64,000 nt of DNA from Gillisella vitis (GCF_021559775.1 NZ_CP056047.1:1612001-1676000); one strand, 5' to 3'; counted from the stretch's first letter, positions 36,121-47,612 are shown. A program made the numbers and translations. The notes: generated from the letters alone by a model not told the origin.

Positions 36121-36936
36121 TCAGCTCTTGCCACGAAATGGTGACGAGAGCGCCCGGTCGCTTTCGGCAACAATGAAATCCAGGATTTCAATCACCTCGG
36201 CGCAATCGGCAAACTCTTCGCGAATAGCCGCAGCCTTTTCACGAATGGCACCTTCTTCATCGAACAATGCCTTATAGGCCTTGCGGACGCGGTGAATGGT
36301 AGCGCGTTCCACCCCGGCCCGGGTCATGCCAACCACATTCAATCCACCCAGCAGGCCGGGATTGCCGTTCAGCATGCCATAGGGAATGACATCGTAGCTG
36401 CAAGCCGACAGCCCGCCGATAAAGGCCTGCCGCCCGATACGCGTGAACTGGTGAACGGCGGAACCGCCGCCGAGAATGGCCCGGTCACCGATTTTGACAT
36501 GGCCAGCCAACATCACGTTGTTGGATAGAATGATATGATTGCCGAGCTGACAATCATGCGCCACATGCGAATTGGCCAGAAACAGATTGTTACTGCCGAC
36601 CACCGTGTGTCCGCCACCTTCTACCGTGCCGCAATTGATCGTTACGCCTTCACGCATCGTGCAATTGTCGCCGATGGTCAAGGTTGTCTCTTCGCCGGAA
36701 TGATGGATGCTCTGTGGCTCGCCACCGATAACCGCATTGGGAAATATCCGGCTATTCTTGCCGACGACGGTTTTTCCCGTGAGCACCACATGCGACAAAA
36801 ACTCAGCACCGTCGCCCAACACGACCTTGGGACCGACATGGCAGAACGGTCCTATCGTCACATTTTCCCCGATCACCGCGCCATCTTCGATGACGCTGGA
36901 GGGGTGAATGCGGGCACTGGCTGGAATAACGGTCAT
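36121..36936 (-). CDS. lpxA: Acyl-[ACP]-UDP-N-acetylglucosamine O-acyltransferase
   Basis: Cytoplasmic first enzyme of lipid A synthesis. The 271-residue left-handed beta-helix has hexapeptide repeats through about residue 180 ([20 protein letters not shown]), the catalytic histidine in [12 protein letters not shown], and a C-terminal helical domain. The start ATG overlaps the fabZ stop (ATGA). Confidence 0.96.
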   Translation of the reverse strand: MTVIPASARIHPSSVIEDGAVIGENVTIGPFCHVGPKVVLGDGAEFLSHVVLTGKTVVGKNSRIFPNAVIGGEPQSIHHSGEETTLTIGDNCTMREGVTINCGTVEGGGHTVVGSNNLFLANSHVAHDCQLGNHIILSNNVMLAGHVKIGDRAILGGGSAVHQFTRIGRQAFIGGLSACSYDVIPYGMLNGNPGLLGGLNVVGMTRAGVERATIHRVRKAYKALFDEEGAIREKAAAIREEFADCAEVIEILDFIVAESDRALSSPFRGKS

Positions 36937-37397
36937 TGCGCTTCCTTATTGACGATCATTGCCCCGATATCAGCTTCTGCGACAAGCGCGCCATCCACCT
37001 TGGCATCGCAGTGAAACTTCCAGACATTGCCGCGCTGTTTCTGCTTGGTAACGTGGAACTCCACACGGTCGCCAGGCACGACAGGCTTGCGGAACCTGGC
37101 ATTGTCGATCGTCATGAAATAAACGAGATCGCCAGCCGTCCCGGCTTTGCGGGCACAGATCGCCCCTGCCGTCTGCGCCATGCCTTCAATCAGCAACACC
37201 CCTGGCATGATCGGCTGCTCAGGAAAATGTCCGGTAAACTGCGGTTCGTTTGCAGTTACATTCTTGATACCGATAGCTGCATTGTCGCCATCGATGTCGA
37301 TGATGCGATCCACCAGCAGGAAGGGATAGCGATGCGGCAGGAGCTTCATGATCTCCAGAATATCCGCGCGTCCCAACTCTTTCTGCTCAACGGTCAT
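36933..37397 (-). CDS. fabZ: 3-hydroxyacyl-[ACP] dehydratase
   Basis: Hotdog-fold dehydratase of fatty acid synthesis that also competes for the 3-hydroxyacyl-ACP used by LpxA and LpxD. The 154 residues include the catalytic [14 protein letters not shown] and the [20 protein letters not shown] motif (His in the first, Glu in the second). The ATG overlaps the lpxD stop and its own stop overlaps lpxA. Confidence 0.96.
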   Translation of the reverse strand: MTVEQKELGRADILEIMKLLPHRYPFLLVDRIIDIDGDNAAIGIKNVTANEPQFTGHFPEQPIMPGVLLIEGMAQTAGAICARKAGTAGDLVYFMTIDNARFRKPVVPGDRVEFHVTKQKQRGNVWKFHCDAKVDGALVAEADIGAMIVNKEAQ

Positions 37398-38458
37398 TTC
37401 TGCCCCTTTCCAACCTTCGACTTGCCTTCAGACCGTCCCATGATCTGGGCGCAATCCCTGAGAAAATCCCCAAGCGGACGTGCCGGAATACCACCGAATT
37501 TCTCGCCCGGCGGAAGATCGCCAATAACACCGCTCATCGCGGCAATTTGAACACCGTCACCTATCTTGATATGGCCGTTAACGCCAGAGCCACCACCAAT
37601 CAATACGCCATCGCCAATCACCGTGCTGCCGGCAATGCCGACCTGGGCTACGATGCCGCAATGGCGGCCGATGCGCACGTTGTGAGCGATCTGGACTTGA
37701 TTGTCGATCTTGGTTCCTTCGCCGATCACCGTGTCATCCATCGTGCCGCGGTCAATCGTCGTATTGGCGCCGATTTCCACATTGTCCTGGATAATCACCC
37801 GTCCGATCTGCACGATTTTCACCATGCCACGCGGGCCTGGCGCATAACCAAAACCGTCCTGGCCGATGCGCGCCCCGTTATGGATGATAACGCCATTGCC
37901 GATATAGCTAGCGATAATACTGGTGCCTGCGGCAATCGAACAATCGCGGCCGATCTTGACACCACGGCCAATCACTGAGCCCGCGCCGATCAGACTGCCA
38001 GCGCCGATTTCCACATCCGCACCAATCACCGCCATCGGCTCGACCACAACCCCATCTTCAAGACGGGCAGTCGGATCGACAAAGGCCGCAGGAGAAATGT
38101 CGGCAGCGCCTGGCCGGGTAACAGGCAAAGGCTGTTTGCCATCTTGATGCAGGAACTGCCCTGCGATAGCAAAAGCTGCATGCGGGTTTTTGATCAGCAG
38201 AACCGGAATATGCTCCGGGATCAGCGAACGCAGCGCAGCATCGCAAAGGATGGCCCCGGCCTCACAGGTTTCGAGTTCGGCTTTGTTGCGCCTCGACAGG
38301 ATATAGCAAATATCGCTCTGCTTTGCCCGATAGACAGGCGCCACCGAACGAATGACGCGGTCACCCGCCTCATCCTGTAACAGTTCCGCCCCAAGACGGT
38401 CCGCCAGTTCTTTCAAACTGACGCCCGCGTGGGGCGGATAAAAAGTTTCATGCTCCAT
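37394..38458 (-). CDS. lpxD: UDP-3-O-(3-hydroxyacyl)glucosamine N-acyltransferase
   Basis: Third enzyme of lipid A synthesis. The 354 residues consist of an N-terminal UDP-binding domain, a hexapeptide-repeat beta-helix from about residue 110 to 310 (for example [20 protein letters not shown]) with the catalytic histidine in [15 protein letters not shown], and a helical end. The ATG at 38458 was preferred to a GTG three bases upstream. It follows bamA by about 50 bases. Confidence 0.95.
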   Translation of the reverse strand: MEHETFYPPHAGVSLKELADRLGAELLQDEAGDRVIRSVAPVYRAKQSDICYILSRRNKAELETCEAGAILCDAALRSLIPEHIPVLLIKNPHAAFAIAGQFLHQDGKQPLPVTRPGAADISPAAFVDPTARLEDGVVVEPMAVIGADVEIGAGSLIGAGSVIGRGVKIGRDCSIAAGTSIIASYIGNGVIIHNGARIGQDGFGYAPGPRGMVKIVQIGRVIIQDNVEIGANTTIDRGTMDDTVIGEGTKIDNQVQIAHNVRIGRHCGIVAQVGIAGSTVIGDGVLIGGGSGVNGHIKIGDGVQIAAMSGVIGDLPPGEKFGGIPARPLGDFLRDCAQIMGRSEGKSKVGKGQK

Positions 38459-38509
38459 CACACCAATGTCCCAGACGAGTGAGTTTGTCTGAGGTTCGGA
38501 CTATAGAAA

Positions 38510-40846
38510 TCAGAACTGGTTCGCAATGGAGAATCGGAACTGCTGCACCTTGTCGTAATCTTCCTTGAGGATAGGCTGTGCGTAATCGAAGCGCAGCGGA
38601 CCGAAAGGAGATGCCCAGACGATGCCGGCACCAACAGATGCACGCCATGCCATGTCTTCGCCCTGTGCTCCACCGCTGTTCTTCACGTCATTGCCGTAAA
38701 GCGTACCGGCATCAGAGAAGACAGCGATACGGAAGCCTGCATCCTGCGGAACGCCCGGAATGGGCATGCTCGCTTCAGCAGAGGCGGTGAAATAGGTGGT
38801 GCCACCCAAGGAGTCGTCGTTGCGGTTCGGCATACGAACACCAATACCGTTGTTCTCGAAGCCGCGGATTTCCTTACCGCCGATCTGGAACTGATCGAAG
38901 ACGTTCAGGTTATCACCTGTAGCCATGACATGACCGGCGCCGAAAGACAGCGATCCGATAATATCCTGCTCATCCGACAGGCTCTTGAAGATACGAGCCT
39001 TACCATAGAGCTTGTAGTACTCGGAATCGCCACCGAGACCGGCAAACTCGTGGGTGAATGTCGCATAGATGCCTTCATGCGGCAGATTTTTATCATCCAG
39101 CGTATTGTAGGTCAAAGTCTGCGAAACCGAAGACACGACCCATGGGCTGCCGTTGATTAGATCCTGATAAGGCTGCGACAGGGATGTCGTCCAGTCGTCG
39201 ACGCCCTTGTACTTGATCTGCTTGTAGGTGTAGCGGAACGTCGTTGCCAGATCTTCAGTAATCGGCGCCGTGACGCGCAGGGTGCCACCCTGTTCGTTGT
39301 AATCATAATAATCGTTGCTGCTCGTGCTGCTCTTGAACAGGTCGAAACCAACAGCAAGGCGATAGCCGAGGAAGTAGGGCTCGGTGAATGACAGATTGTA
39401 GGTCTGGCTGTCATCCGTACCGGCACCAGCCGCAATACGGATATACTGACCGCGACCGAGGAAGTTCTTTTCTTCCACCGAAGCTTCCAGGATCAGGCCA
39501 TCGCCACCAACGGAGTAGCCAGCGCCAATACCGAAGGAGCCAGTCGACTGATCTTCGACATTGACGACAATGATGACGCGGTCTGGAGCACTGCCCTGAG
39601 CCGTCGTGATATTGACCGAGCTGAAGTAGCCCAAAGCTTCAAGACGACGCTTGGCGCGGGTAATGACTTCCTGGTTGAAAGCATCGCCTTCACTGATGTC
39701 GAATTCGCGACGAATAACGTAATCGCGTGTCCTTGTATTGCCCTTGACTTCGATACGCTCGACATAGGCGCGCTCACCCTGGTCAACCATATAGGTGACA
39801 CCGATCGTGCCATTGCCCATATCGCGGTTGCCGCGCGGAACGACGCGGGCAAAGGGATAACCCTTGGCAGAGACGCGCTGTTGGATCGCTTCCATCGACT
39901 TCTGGATTTCGCGGGCGCTGTAAACGCCGCCCGGCGACGTTGTCACCAGACCCTTCAACTCAGTCGGGTCCACGCCTTCAACAGAGCTTTCGACATTAAT
40001 ATCGGAAAACTTGTAACGCTGACCTTCATCAACCGTGATGTTGACGGTGTATTCGTTGGTCTGCTCGTTCAGCGATGCATCCGAAGACGTGATCCGGAAA
40101 TCGGCATAACCATGATTGTAATAGAACTGACGCAGAGCTTCCTCGTCAGCCTTCAACTTGTCGTCGTTATAGACATCCTTACGGGTCAGGAACGACAAAG
40201 GATTGGACTTCTTGGTGCTGATAACGGCCGCAAGGCGGCTATCGCCATAGGCGTGATTGCCGACGAAGTTGATGGCAGCGATTTTGGTACGATCACCTTC
40301 ATTGATGACAAAAGCGAGATTGACGCGACCAGGGCCAACCGGCGCGGTCTGCGTCGTGACTTCAACTTCACTGCGGCCAATGGCGGCATAGGCCTGCTTG
40401 ATGCGGTTTATATCGGCCTGGATGAGTTCCTGGCTATAAGGACCAAGCGGCTGCGTCTGAACAACAGTCGTCAGCTTGTCATCTTTGATCTTGCGGTTGC
40501 CGTTGAACACGACCTGGTTGACCAACTGGTTCTCGTTGACCGTAACCACCAGGGCGCTGCCGGAAACCGAAATCTTCACATCGGAAAAATAACCCGTTGC
40601 GTAAAGACGCTTTACCGAGTCGTCGATGTCGGAATTGGAAAAGGCTTTTCCAGGCTGGATCGTCAAGTTGGAACGAACAGCCTCCGTCCCGACACGCGTC
40701 GCACCACGCACATCGATCCGCTGGATCAAGGCCGCATTGGCAACAGAGGCAGATGCCACAACGGCGAGGCCTGCACTTAACGAAACTACACCAGCAGACA
40801 GCGCAATCGCTGACACCGCGTTCAAAAATTTTGAACCAGCCTTCAT
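38510..40846 (-). CDS. bamA: Outer membrane protein assembly factor BamA
   Basis: Core of the BAM complex that folds and inserts beta-barrels in the outer membrane. The 778-residue precursor has a signal peptide (FLNAVSAIALSAG ... SVANA), five POTRA domains (IQRIDVRGATRVGTEAV first; about residues 35-420) and a C-terminal 16-strand barrel ending with the typical aromatic residue (FSIANQF). The start at 40846 is used because it yields the signal peptide; 30 extra in-frame codons upstream are not conserved in type. Lies between rseP and lpxD. Confidence 0.96.
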   Translation of the reverse strand: MKAGSKFLNAVSAIALSAGVVSLSAGLAVVASASVANAALIQRIDVRGATRVGTEAVRSNLTIQPGKAFSNSDIDDSVKRLYATGYFSDVKISVSGSALVVTVNENQLVNQVVFNGNRKIKDDKLTTVVQTQPLGPYSQELIQADINRIKQAYAAIGRSEVEVTTQTAPVGPGRVNLAFVINEGDRTKIAAINFVGNHAYGDSRLAAVISTKKSNPLSFLTRKDVYNDDKLKADEEALRQFYYNHGYADFRITSSDASLNEQTNEYTVNITVDEGQRYKFSDINVESSVEGVDPTELKGLVTTSPGGVYSAREIQKSMEAIQQRVSAKGYPFARVVPRGNRDMGNGTIGVTYMVDQGERAYVERIEVKGNTRTRDYVIRREFDISEGDAFNQEVITRAKRRLEALGYFSSVNITTAQGSAPDRVIIVVNVEDQSTGSFGIGAGYSVGGDGLILEASVEEKNFLGRGQYIRIAAGAGTDDSQTYNLSFTEPYFLGYRLAVGFDLFKSSTSSNDYYDYNEQGGTLRVTAPITEDLATTFRYTYKQIKYKGVDDWTTSLSQPYQDLINGSPWVVSSVSQTLTYNTLDDKNLPHEGIYATFTHEFAGLGGDSEYYKLYGKARIFKSLSDEQDIIGSLSFGAGHVMATGDNLNVFDQFQIGGKEIRGFENNGIGVRMPNRNDDSLGGTTYFTASAEASMPIPGVPQDAGFRIAVFSDAGTLYGNDVKNSGGAQGEDMAWRASVGAGIVWASPFGPLRFDYAQPILKEDYDKVQQFRFSIANQF

Positions 40847-41040
40847 GTGAACTTCTAACCTTTTTTCCGTTGTCCCTCGGTCTTTAAACCGACTCCGGTC
40901 CGTTGGTGGTTTTAACCGCTTTTGCTCTACAAGCAAGACCAGTGGTTAATTTCCATTTACTTCGTTTCAACACGTGGCGTATTCGCCACTACCAAGTTGA
41001 AACATCGTAAACAAATCCTTATCATCAATGCAAGAACCAC

Positions 41041-42162
41041 TCAGCCAATCAACCTGCTGATGTCGTTCCATGTAGCGAACACCATCAGCGACAGAATCAT
41101 GACCATTCCCACCTTGAACGCGATTTCCTGCGCACCGGCACTGACTGGTTTTCCTCGTACTGCTTCTAGCGCATAGAGGATTAAATGGCCGCCATCAAGC
41201 ACCGGAACCGGCATAAGGTTCAGTAACCCAATGGAAACCGACAAAACTGCCGCCAATTGCAGCAAAGCTACAACACCAAGTGTCGCAACCTGACCAGATG
41301 CCTGCGCTACCCTGATAGGTCCCCCCAGCTGATCGGCATTCATTCGGCCAGCAAACAGGTTTGCCAGATAATCATAAGTACCCGTCACGATATTCCAGGT
41401 CTGATCGACCCCGGCGCTAACCGATTCGATAAGCCCCAGTTTTTCCACACGAAAATTGCCGCTGGCTGCCGTCGTCATGATGCCAATTTGGCCGACTTCC
41501 ATCTTATTGCCGAAACGGTCGGAGGTTTCGGTCCGGCGCGGCGTCATCGATAGGTCCATCTGGGCCTCACCACGCTTGACCGTGACGACGATTGGCACAA
41601 GCGGGCGAACGCTCACATAGCGGACCACATCATCGAAGGTCTTGACGCTGCTGCCATCGAGCGCCACCAGAATGTCTCCGGGCTGCACACCGGCTTCAGC
41701 CGCCGCACTCGCAGGCTTGACCTCTGCCACGACAGGATCGGAAACGGGCTTTCCATAAAGGCTGAATGTGACCGAGAAAATTAAAATTGCCAGCAGGAAA
41801 TTTGCAATTGGCCCGGCGGCAACAGTGGCTGCCCTTTTCCACAATTTTGCACCATTCAGCGTGCGGGCGCGATCCTCAGGGCTCAGCGCCTCAAACTCCG
41901 CGGTATCGGTCTTGCTGGACGCATCGGCATCACCGAAGAAGCGCACATAGCCACCCAACGGAATGGCGCTCAGTTTCCAGCGCGTGCCGTGGCGGTCATT
42001 GAAGCCGACCAGTTCCGGGCCAAATCCCAACGAGAATGCGAGAATCTTGATACCCGACCAGCGCCCAACCAGATAATGGCCCATTTCATGCACGAAAACG
42101 ATCAGCGACAGGACCAGAACGAAGGGAATGATATAACCCGTCAGGAAACCGATAACAGCCAT
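41041..42162 (-). CDS. rseP: Intramembrane site-2 zinc protease RseP
   Basis: Cleaves transmembrane segments of anti-sigma factors and signal peptides in the inner membrane. The 373 residues hold the zinc motif VHEMGHYLVGR (HExxH, about residues 24-34), a PDZ domain (about 145-190, AGVQPGDILVALDGSSV), and the second metal motif NLMPVPVLDGGHL near the C-terminus. A sizeable gap of almost 200 bases separates it from bamA. Confidence 0.95.
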   Translation of the reverse strand: MAVIGFLTGYIIPFVLVLSLIVFVHEMGHYLVGRWSGIKILAFSLGFGPELVGFNDRHGTRWKLSAIPLGGYVRFFGDADASSKTDTAEFEALSPEDRARTLNGAKLWKRAATVAAGPIANFLLAILIFSVTFSLYGKPVSDPVVAEVKPASAAAEAGVQPGDILVALDGSSVKTFDDVVRYVSVRPLVPIVVTVKRGEAQMDLSMTPRRTETSDRFGNKMEVGQIGIMTTAASGNFRVEKLGLIESVSAGVDQTWNIVTGTYDYLANLFAGRMNADQLGGPIRVAQASGQVATLGVVALLQLAAVLSVSIGLLNLMPVPVLDGGHLILYALEAVRGKPVSAGAQEIAFKVGMVMILSLMVFATWNDISRLIG

Positions 42163-42273
42163 AGCACGCCCTTCTCAAACACTCGCTTTACCTATGCGCC
42201 AGATTGGCACCGCCGTAAAGGATACACATCACCATTGGTGAACAGCAGAAACTGACTGGTCGTCAACCGTTCG

Positions 42274-43116
42274 TCAGTGACCGGCGAAATCGAACAACAG
42301 TCCACCAACCGAATCGGTCACTCCGTTGTTGATGGCAGCAACGATCATAGCAATCAGAAATGCCGCGAAGCTTGCGGTCGCCAGTCCGTCAACACGATCC
42401 ATCACGCCGCCGTGACCGGGAATGAGATGACTGGAATCCTTAGCGCCACAGCGGCGCTTGACGAAGGATTCGAACAGGTCTCCCATTTGGCTACAGATGG
42501 ACAGGACCAGAGCCAACGCAGGTATCCACCAGCCATAGACCGTGAAATAGGATGCCGTCACCGCGTACCCGCCGATGACGGCCGCCACGGTTCCACCGAT
42601 GGCACCGGACCAGGTTTTGCCCGGCGATATGCGGGGCGCCAGCTTCGGGCCACCGAGCGTGCGTCCAACGAAATAGGCGAAAATATCCGTGCTCCAGACA
42701 ATGACGAAGACAAAAAGCATGGCGACAAAGCCGATGGCATCGTCATCGCGAATGGCAGCCAAAGTCACAATACAAGCTCCGGCATAAAATACGCCACCGG
42801 CAAGCCACCAGGACCAGCGACGCAAAAATGTAAGAAAAACAAGCGTCAAAGTGAAGCCGGACAGCAAGGGTAGGCTCAAAGAGGTATCACCCGCCACAAC
42901 ATTGCCGGCAATGACAGCAACCGAAAGCCAGCCAATGGCAAGGCCACGGATACTGACTTCGTCGAGCCGGGTCATCGTCGACCATTCCCAGAACACGGCG
43001 AGGCCGATCACAGCGGCGAGCCCCCGGAAAGGCAGGCCACCGGTCCAGGTGGCGGCGAGTACCACCGCGACCATGACGATGGAGGACAAGATACGGAGCC
43101 TGAGTTCTCTGGTCAT
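42274..43116 (-). CDS. cdsA: Phosphatidate cytidylyltransferase
   Basis: Makes CDP-diacylglycerol, the precursor of all phospholipids. The 280-residue membrane protein has about eight helices and the family signature SQMGDLFESFVKRRCGAKDSSHLIPGHGGVMDRVD (parts; about residues 206-240). It starts six bases after uppS. Confidence 0.95.
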   Translation of the reverse strand: MTRELRLRILSSIVMVAVVLAATWTGGLPFRGLAAVIGLAVFWEWSTMTRLDEVSIRGLAIGWLSVAVIAGNVVAGDTSLSLPLLSGFTLTLVFLTFLRRWSWWLAGGVFYAGACIVTLAAIRDDDAIGFVAMLFVFVIVWSTDIFAYFVGRTLGGPKLAPRISPGKTWSGAIGGTVAAVIGGYAVTASYFTVYGWWIPALALVLSICSQMGDLFESFVKRRCGAKDSSHLIPGHGGVMDRVDGLATASFAAFLIAMIVAAINNGVTDSVGGLLFDFAGH

Positions 43117-43122
43117 GGCTGG

Positions 43123-43869
43123 CTACGATCCGGCAACAACGGCGGCGGCTGGTGCCAGACCGCCGAATCGCCGACTGCGGGAGGCATAGAGTTCCAAGGT
43201 CGCCAGAAAGCTCTCGCGGCTAAAATCGGGCCAATATTCCGGCACGAAGATCAATTCGGAATAGGCGGCCTGCCAGAGCAGGAAATTCGACAGGCGTTCC
43301 TCGCCGCTGGTGCGGATGATCAGATCCGGATCAGGTATTCCCGCCGTATCCAATCTGGCGGAAATCGCCTCCTGTGTAATGGCGCTGGCAGGTAAAAGTC
43401 CTGCCTGCACATCGCGCACCAGGGCTGAAACTGCCCTGGTCATCTCATCGCGCGCACCATAATTGAAGGCAATCACCATAGTCATGCCGGTATTGGTGCG
43501 GGTGGTCTCCTCTGCTTCGATCAGCAGCTTGAGAATATCGCTCTTCAGCGTGCTGCGCTCACCGATGATCCGTACCCGTACGTTATTGGCACGAAGCTCG
43601 GCAAGGTCGCGGCGCACGAAGGTCTTGAGCAAACCGAACAGGTCAGTGATCTCGGTTTCCGGCCTGCGCCAGTTTTCCGATGAAAACGCAAACAGGGTCA
43701 GATAGCGCACGCCGACTTCGCCTGCCGTGCGAACCACTGTCTGCAAGGCTTCCATTCCCTGCCGATGGCCATAAGCGCGCGGCATGCCACGCTGATTGGC
43801 CCAGCGTCCGTTGCCATCCATAATGATGGCAACGTGCTCGGGAACGGCGGAAATATCCAAAGTCGTCAT
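43123..43869 (-). CDS. uppS: Undecaprenyl diphosphate synthase (cis-prenyltransferase)
   Basis: Makes the C55 lipid carrier for peptidoglycan and polysaccharides. The 248 residues show [20 protein letters not shown] (catalytic Asp, about residue 18), [11 protein letters not shown] and [20 protein letters not shown], the last part binding diphosphate and magnesium. Placed between frr and cdsA as in most bacteria. Confidence 0.96.
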   Translation of the reverse strand: MTTLDISAVPEHVAIIMDGNGRWANQRGMPRAYGHRQGMEALQTVVRTAGEVGVRYLTLFAFSSENWRRPETEITDLFGLLKTFVRRDLAELRANNVRVRIIGERSTLKSDILKLLIEAEETTRTNTGMTMVIAFNYGARDEMTRAVSALVRDVQAGLLPASAITQEAISARLDTAGIPDPDLIIRTSGEERLSNFLLWQAAYSELIFVPEYWPDFSRESFLATLELYASRSRRFGGLAPAAAVVAGS

Positions 43870-43913
43870 ATCAGGTCCTGCATTGGCGTCGCAGAGAAGG
43901 CAAAAGGTGCAGA

Positions 43914-44474
43914 CTAGACCTGCATGATTTCCTTTTCCTTTTCGGCAAGCAAGCGATCGATATCGGAAATCGTGTCATCCGTCATCTTTTGCAGCTTTTC
44001 CGAAAGGCTTCGCGCATCGTCCTTGCCGATTTCGCCATCCTTTTCAGCCTTTTTCAGGCTGTCCATGCCATCGCGGCGAACATGGCGGATCGCGACTTTC
44101 GAGTTTTCGGCATAACCATGCGCCACTTTGACCAGCGACTTGCGGCGCTCTTCATTCAGTTCCGGCAGCGGAATGCGCAGGTTTTGGCCGTCGACAATCG
44201 GATTGAGGCCGAGATTGGATTCCCGGATCGCCCTGTCGACCGCACCGACCATGCTCTTGTCCCAGATAGAGACGCCCAGCATGCGCGGTTCCGGCACGGT
44301 GATATTGGCCACGGTGTTCAGCGCAACGCGAGAACCATAGGCTTCAACCATGACCGGGTCGAGAATATTGGCCGAGGCGCGACCAGTGCGCAACGAGGCG
44401 AGGTCGCTCTTGAATGCGTTAATCGCGCCATCCATGCGGCGCTTGATATCGTTGAGATCAATACCTGCTGTCAT
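43914..44474 (-). CDS. frr: Ribosome recycling factor
   Basis: Splits the post-termination ribosome with EF-G. The 186-residue protein has the triple-helix body and the hallmark [20 protein letters not shown] (about residues 27-46), [15 protein letters not shown] and VRHVRRDG. Located between pyrH and uppS. Confidence 0.97.
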   Translation of the reverse strand: MTAGIDLNDIKRRMDGAINAFKSDLASLRTGRASANILDPVMVEAYGSRVALNTVANITVPEPRMLGVSIWDKSMVGAVDRAIRESNLGLNPIVDGQNLRIPLPELNEERRKSLVKVAHGYAENSKVAIRHVRRDGMDSLKKAEKDGEIGKDDARSLSEKLQKMTDDTISDIDRLLAEKEKEIMQV

Positions 44475-44561
44475 CTTACAGTCTCCGACAATTCTTCAGT
44501 GACGCCTTGAAAACGTGAAACGATCCGTCTGTCAATCGGTCCCGGCTGCCATTCGCCTCCG

Positions 44562-45284
44562 TCAATCGTCATTAACGACTGTTTTCACACCACCGCCTTG
44601 CAGGATGGCGCTGAAGCCACCCTTTTCGTGGATGGAGAAGACGATGATCGGGATCCGGTTTTCCCGCGCCAGGGCAACGGCGGTAACATCCATTACCGCA
44701 AGGCCCTTTTCCAGCACTTCAGCATGGGTAATATGGTCGAAACGGGTGGCTGTCGGGTCCTTCTTTGGGTCGGCGGAATAGATGCCATCCACTTGGGTGC
44801 CCTTGAAAATCGCCTGCGCACCCATTTCGGCAGCCCTCAATGCAGCGGCAGAATCGGTGGTGAAGAATGGATTGCCGGTGCCGCCAGCGAAAATCACCAC
44901 CCTACCCTGCGACAGATGATGAACCGCAACGCGCTGCGAAAAACTCTCACAGATTTCCGGCATGGCAATGGCTGAAAGCACCACGGTGTCGATGTCCAGC
45001 TTACGCAGCGAGGTTGCTAGCGCCAGCGCATTGATAACCGTACCAAGCATGCCCATATGGTCGCCGGTCACTCTGTCGCCACCCTTCGAGGCAACGGCCA
45101 CGCCGCGAAAGATATTGCCGCCGCCGACCACGACGCCGACTTCGACGCCCATGGCGCGCGCCTCGGCAATATCGCCGGCGATCCGATCGGCGACCGCGAC
45201 ATCAATGCCGAAGCCCTGGCTGCCCATCAGGGCTTCACCGGAGGCTTTGAGAAGAACTCGTTGATAAATGGGCTTGGAGGTCAT
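44562..45284 (-). CDS. pyrH: UMP kinase
   Basis: Hexameric UMP kinase of the amino acid kinase fold. The 240 residues begin TSKPIYQRVLLKASGEALMG and contain VGVVVGGGNIFRG, DHMGMLGTVINALAL and AGGTGNPFFTTDSAAALRA. The start at 45284 follows AGGAGAG; an in-frame extension to 45473 would add 63 residues unlike any PyrH. About 217 bases after tsf. Confidence 0.97.
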   Translation of the reverse strand: MTSKPIYQRVLLKASGEALMGSQGFGIDVAVADRIAGDIAEARAMGVEVGVVVGGGNIFRGVAVASKGGDRVTGDHMGMLGTVINALALATSLRKLDIDTVVLSAIAMPEICESFSQRVAVHHLSQGRVVIFAGGTGNPFFTTDSAAALRAAEMGAQAIFKGTQVDGIYSADPKKDPTATRFDHITHAEVLEKGLAVMDVTAVALARENRIPIIVFSIHEKGGFSAILQGGGVKTVVNDD

Positions 45285-45501
45285 GGTCTCTCCTGAAATT
45301 GAACCTGCCGCCTGATGAAACACCCCGCCTTGAGACCGGCGGATGATGAAACAGAGGCCGCAATGGTGAAAAACGTCACGAAGTGTGCCGCAGCGAACAA
45401 GAAGCGCGGGCGCCAGCAATGCCGGATACACGAAGGGCACCGCGTTGTCACGCGATGCCCTGACTTTTCCCATGATTGGAATGTTTTACGGTAAAGACCG
45501 A

Positions 45502-46428
45502 TCAGCCCTTGGCGACAGCAGCCACTTCGGCGGCGAAATCGCTCTCTTCCTTCTCAATGCCTTCACCCAGCAGAAGGCGGGCGATGCCGGTGATCTCGAT
45601 TGGCGCGCCAACGTCCTTTTCGGCTTCCTTGAGGGCGGCGGCAACGGTCAGGTCAGGATTGATAACGAAAGCCTGCGACAGCAGGGCCACGTCTTCGAAG
45701 AACTTGCGCATCCGGCCTTCAACCATCTTTTCAATGATGTTTTCCGGCTTGCCCGATTCGCGCGACTGCTCGATGAACACATTGCGCTCGCGTTCGGCAA
45801 CAGCGGCATCTACTTCTTCAGCGCGCACAGCCAGCGGGTTGGTGGCAGCAACATGCATGGCGATCTGGCGACCGATCGTGTTGAGCGCTTCCTTGTTGCC
45901 GGTGGACTTCAGGGCAACCAGCACGCCGAGCTTGCCGAGACCGTCAGCAACAGCATTGTGGACGTAAGTTGCGACAACGCCGTCCTCAACCTTCAGCTGG
46001 GTGGCGCGGCGCAGAGCCATGTTCTCGCCAATGGTCGCAATCGCGTCCTTGATCGAGTCGGAAACCGACTTGCCGGTCGCGGCATAAGTCGCGGCATTGA
46101 TGGAATCAACCGTGCCGTCGGTGGAGAGAGCGACGTTGGAGATGCCGCGAACCATATCCTGGAAGGCATCGTTGCGGGCAACGAAGTCGGTTTCGGAATT
46201 GACTTCGACGACCACGGCGGTTGTGCCGGAGCTGGCAATACCGATCAGGCCTTCGGCTGCGGTGCGACCGGACTTCTTGTCGGCCTTGGCAATGCCCTTG
46301 GCGCGCAGCCAGTCGATGGATGCTTCCATGTCGCCGCCATTTTCAGCCAGCGCCTTTTTGCAATCCATCATGCCTGCGCCGGACTTTTCGCGCAGTTCCT
46401 TCACCATTGCAGCAGTGATCTCGGTCAT
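45502..46428 (-). CDS. tsf: Translation elongation factor Ts
   Basis: Nucleotide exchange factor for EF-Tu. The 308 residues start [26 protein letters not shown], with the conserved [10 protein letters not shown] (about residues 79-88) that contacts EF-Tu. The ATG at 46428 is preceded by AAGAGG; the in-frame extension further upstream is not part of the family. Confidence 0.97.
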   Translation of the reverse strand: MTEITAAMVKELREKSGAGMMDCKKALAENGGDMEASIDWLRAKGIAKADKKSGRTAAEGLIGIASSGTTAVVVEVNSETDFVARNDAFQDMVRGISNVALSTDGTVDSINAATYAATGKSVSDSIKDAIATIGENMALRRATQLKVEDGVVATYVHNAVADGLGKLGVLVALKSTGNKEALNTIGRQIAMHVAATNPLAVRAEEVDAAVAERERNVFIEQSRESGKPENIIEKMVEGRMRKFFEDVALLSQAFVINPDLTVAAALKEAEKDVGAPIEITGIARLLLGEGIEKEESDFAAEVAAVAKG

Positions 46429-46648
46429 TGTTTGCCTCTTTGTCTGTTCAGGGGCGGGCGGCAGGACAGAAACCTGCAACCGGCGCCCGGATTGGGCACG
46501 ACTTGTACCCGGAAATGTTACAGCGTGATGAAATCAGTGTCATCACACGCACGGGGAACCATAAGATGGCGCCCGGGGATAAGACCCTATTCAAAGGAGC
46601 GGGCCGCCGCACAGCCTGACGCTGACGGGCGGCCCATCAATCCTGTAG

Positions 46649-46706
46649 AAAAGGCTGGCCTCTAAAAAAGGCTGGCCTTTACAAAGGGCGGGTCACACCC
46701 GCCCTC
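46649..46706 (-). terminator. Intercistronic hairpin and tandem repeats between rpsB and tsf
   Basis: A stem GGGCGGGT/ACCCGCCC (46686-46704) just after the rpsB stop is followed on the minus strand by two direct copies of the near-palindrome AAAGGCTGGCC (46650-46660, 46667-46677), each with a T run on the minus strand. It may act as a partial terminator or RNA stability element. Confidence 0.6.
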
Positions 46707-46720
46707 ATCCGGTCAAGGCA

Positions 46721-47488
46721 TCAAGCCTCGGCGGAGCCTTCCAGAGCAGGCTCGATTGGAGCTTCAACCGAAGCGCCGATATCGCGGCCAGACGAGCCCT
46801 GCTGACGGGCAATGCCGTCGATGGCAGCGCGCGAGATCAGGTCGCAGTAAAGAGCGATGGCGCGCGAAGCGTCGTCATTGCCCGGGATCGGGTAATCGAT
46901 CAGGTCCGGATCGCAGTTCGAGTCGATGATGGCAACGACCGGAATGCCCAGGCGCTTGGCTTCATCGATAGCGATCTTTTCCTTGTTGGTGTCAACGATC
47001 ACCATCAGGTCCGGGGTGCCGCCCATGTCGCGGATACCGCCGAGAGCCTTGTCGAGCTTTTCGCGCTCGCGCTCAAGGTTCAAACGTTCCTTCTTCGTGA
47101 AGCCCTGAGCTTCCGAATTGAGGATTTCGTCGAGCTTGCGCAGGCGCTGGATCGAATTGGAAATGGTCTTCCAGTTGGTCATCATGCCGCCGAGCCAGCG
47201 GGAATTGACGTAATACTGGGCCGAACGCTTGGCAGCATCGGCAATCAGGTCAGAGGCCTGACGCTTGGTGCCGACGAACAGAACGCGACCGCCACGGGCA
47301 ACCGTGTCAGATACGACCTGCAGGGCGCGCGACAGCATCGGTACGGTCTGAGCCAGATCGATGATGTGGATGTTGTTACGGTCGCCGAAGATATACGGCT
47401 TCATCTTCGGGTTCCAGCGATGTGTCTGGTGGCCGAAGTGAACGCCAGCTTCCAGAAGCTGACGCATGCTAAAATCAGGCAATGCCAT
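46721..47488 (-). CDS. rpsB: 30S ribosomal protein S2
   Basis: The 255-residue S2 protein begins [28 protein letters not shown] (parts) with [21 protein letters not shown] and the C-terminal [16 protein letters not shown] segment ([21 protein letters not shown], parts). The ATG at 47488 has AAAAGGAG at a normal spacing; the track-level longer frame to 47527 is not used. First gene of the supercluster. Confidence 0.97.
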   Translation of the reverse strand: MALPDFSMRQLLEAGVHFGHQTHRWNPKMKPYIFGDRNNIHIIDLAQTVPMLSRALQVVSDTVARGGRVLFVGTKRQASDLIADAAKRSAQYYVNSRWLGGMMTNWKTISNSIQRLRKLDEILNSEAQGFTKKERLNLEREREKLDKALGGIRDMGGTPDLMVIVDTNKEKIAIDEAKRLGIPVVAIIDSNCDPDLIDYPIPGNDDASRAIALYCDLISRAAIDGIARQQGSSGRDIGASVEAPIEPALEGSAEA

Positions 47489-47612
47489 GCCTTTTTCTCC
47501 TTTTCCGGTTGAACCCCCGTGAAGCAAACAGCGTCTTTTTCAAAACGCCACCGGGCGGAACGGACCGGATGTCTCCCGGCCTATCCCAAGCTTCACGTGT
47601 GGAATGCCGGTC

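Noticed and set aside
45385..46665. 426-codon plus-strand frame opposite tsf
   Set aside because: Mirror of EF-Ts; composition typical of a reverse-frame shadow.
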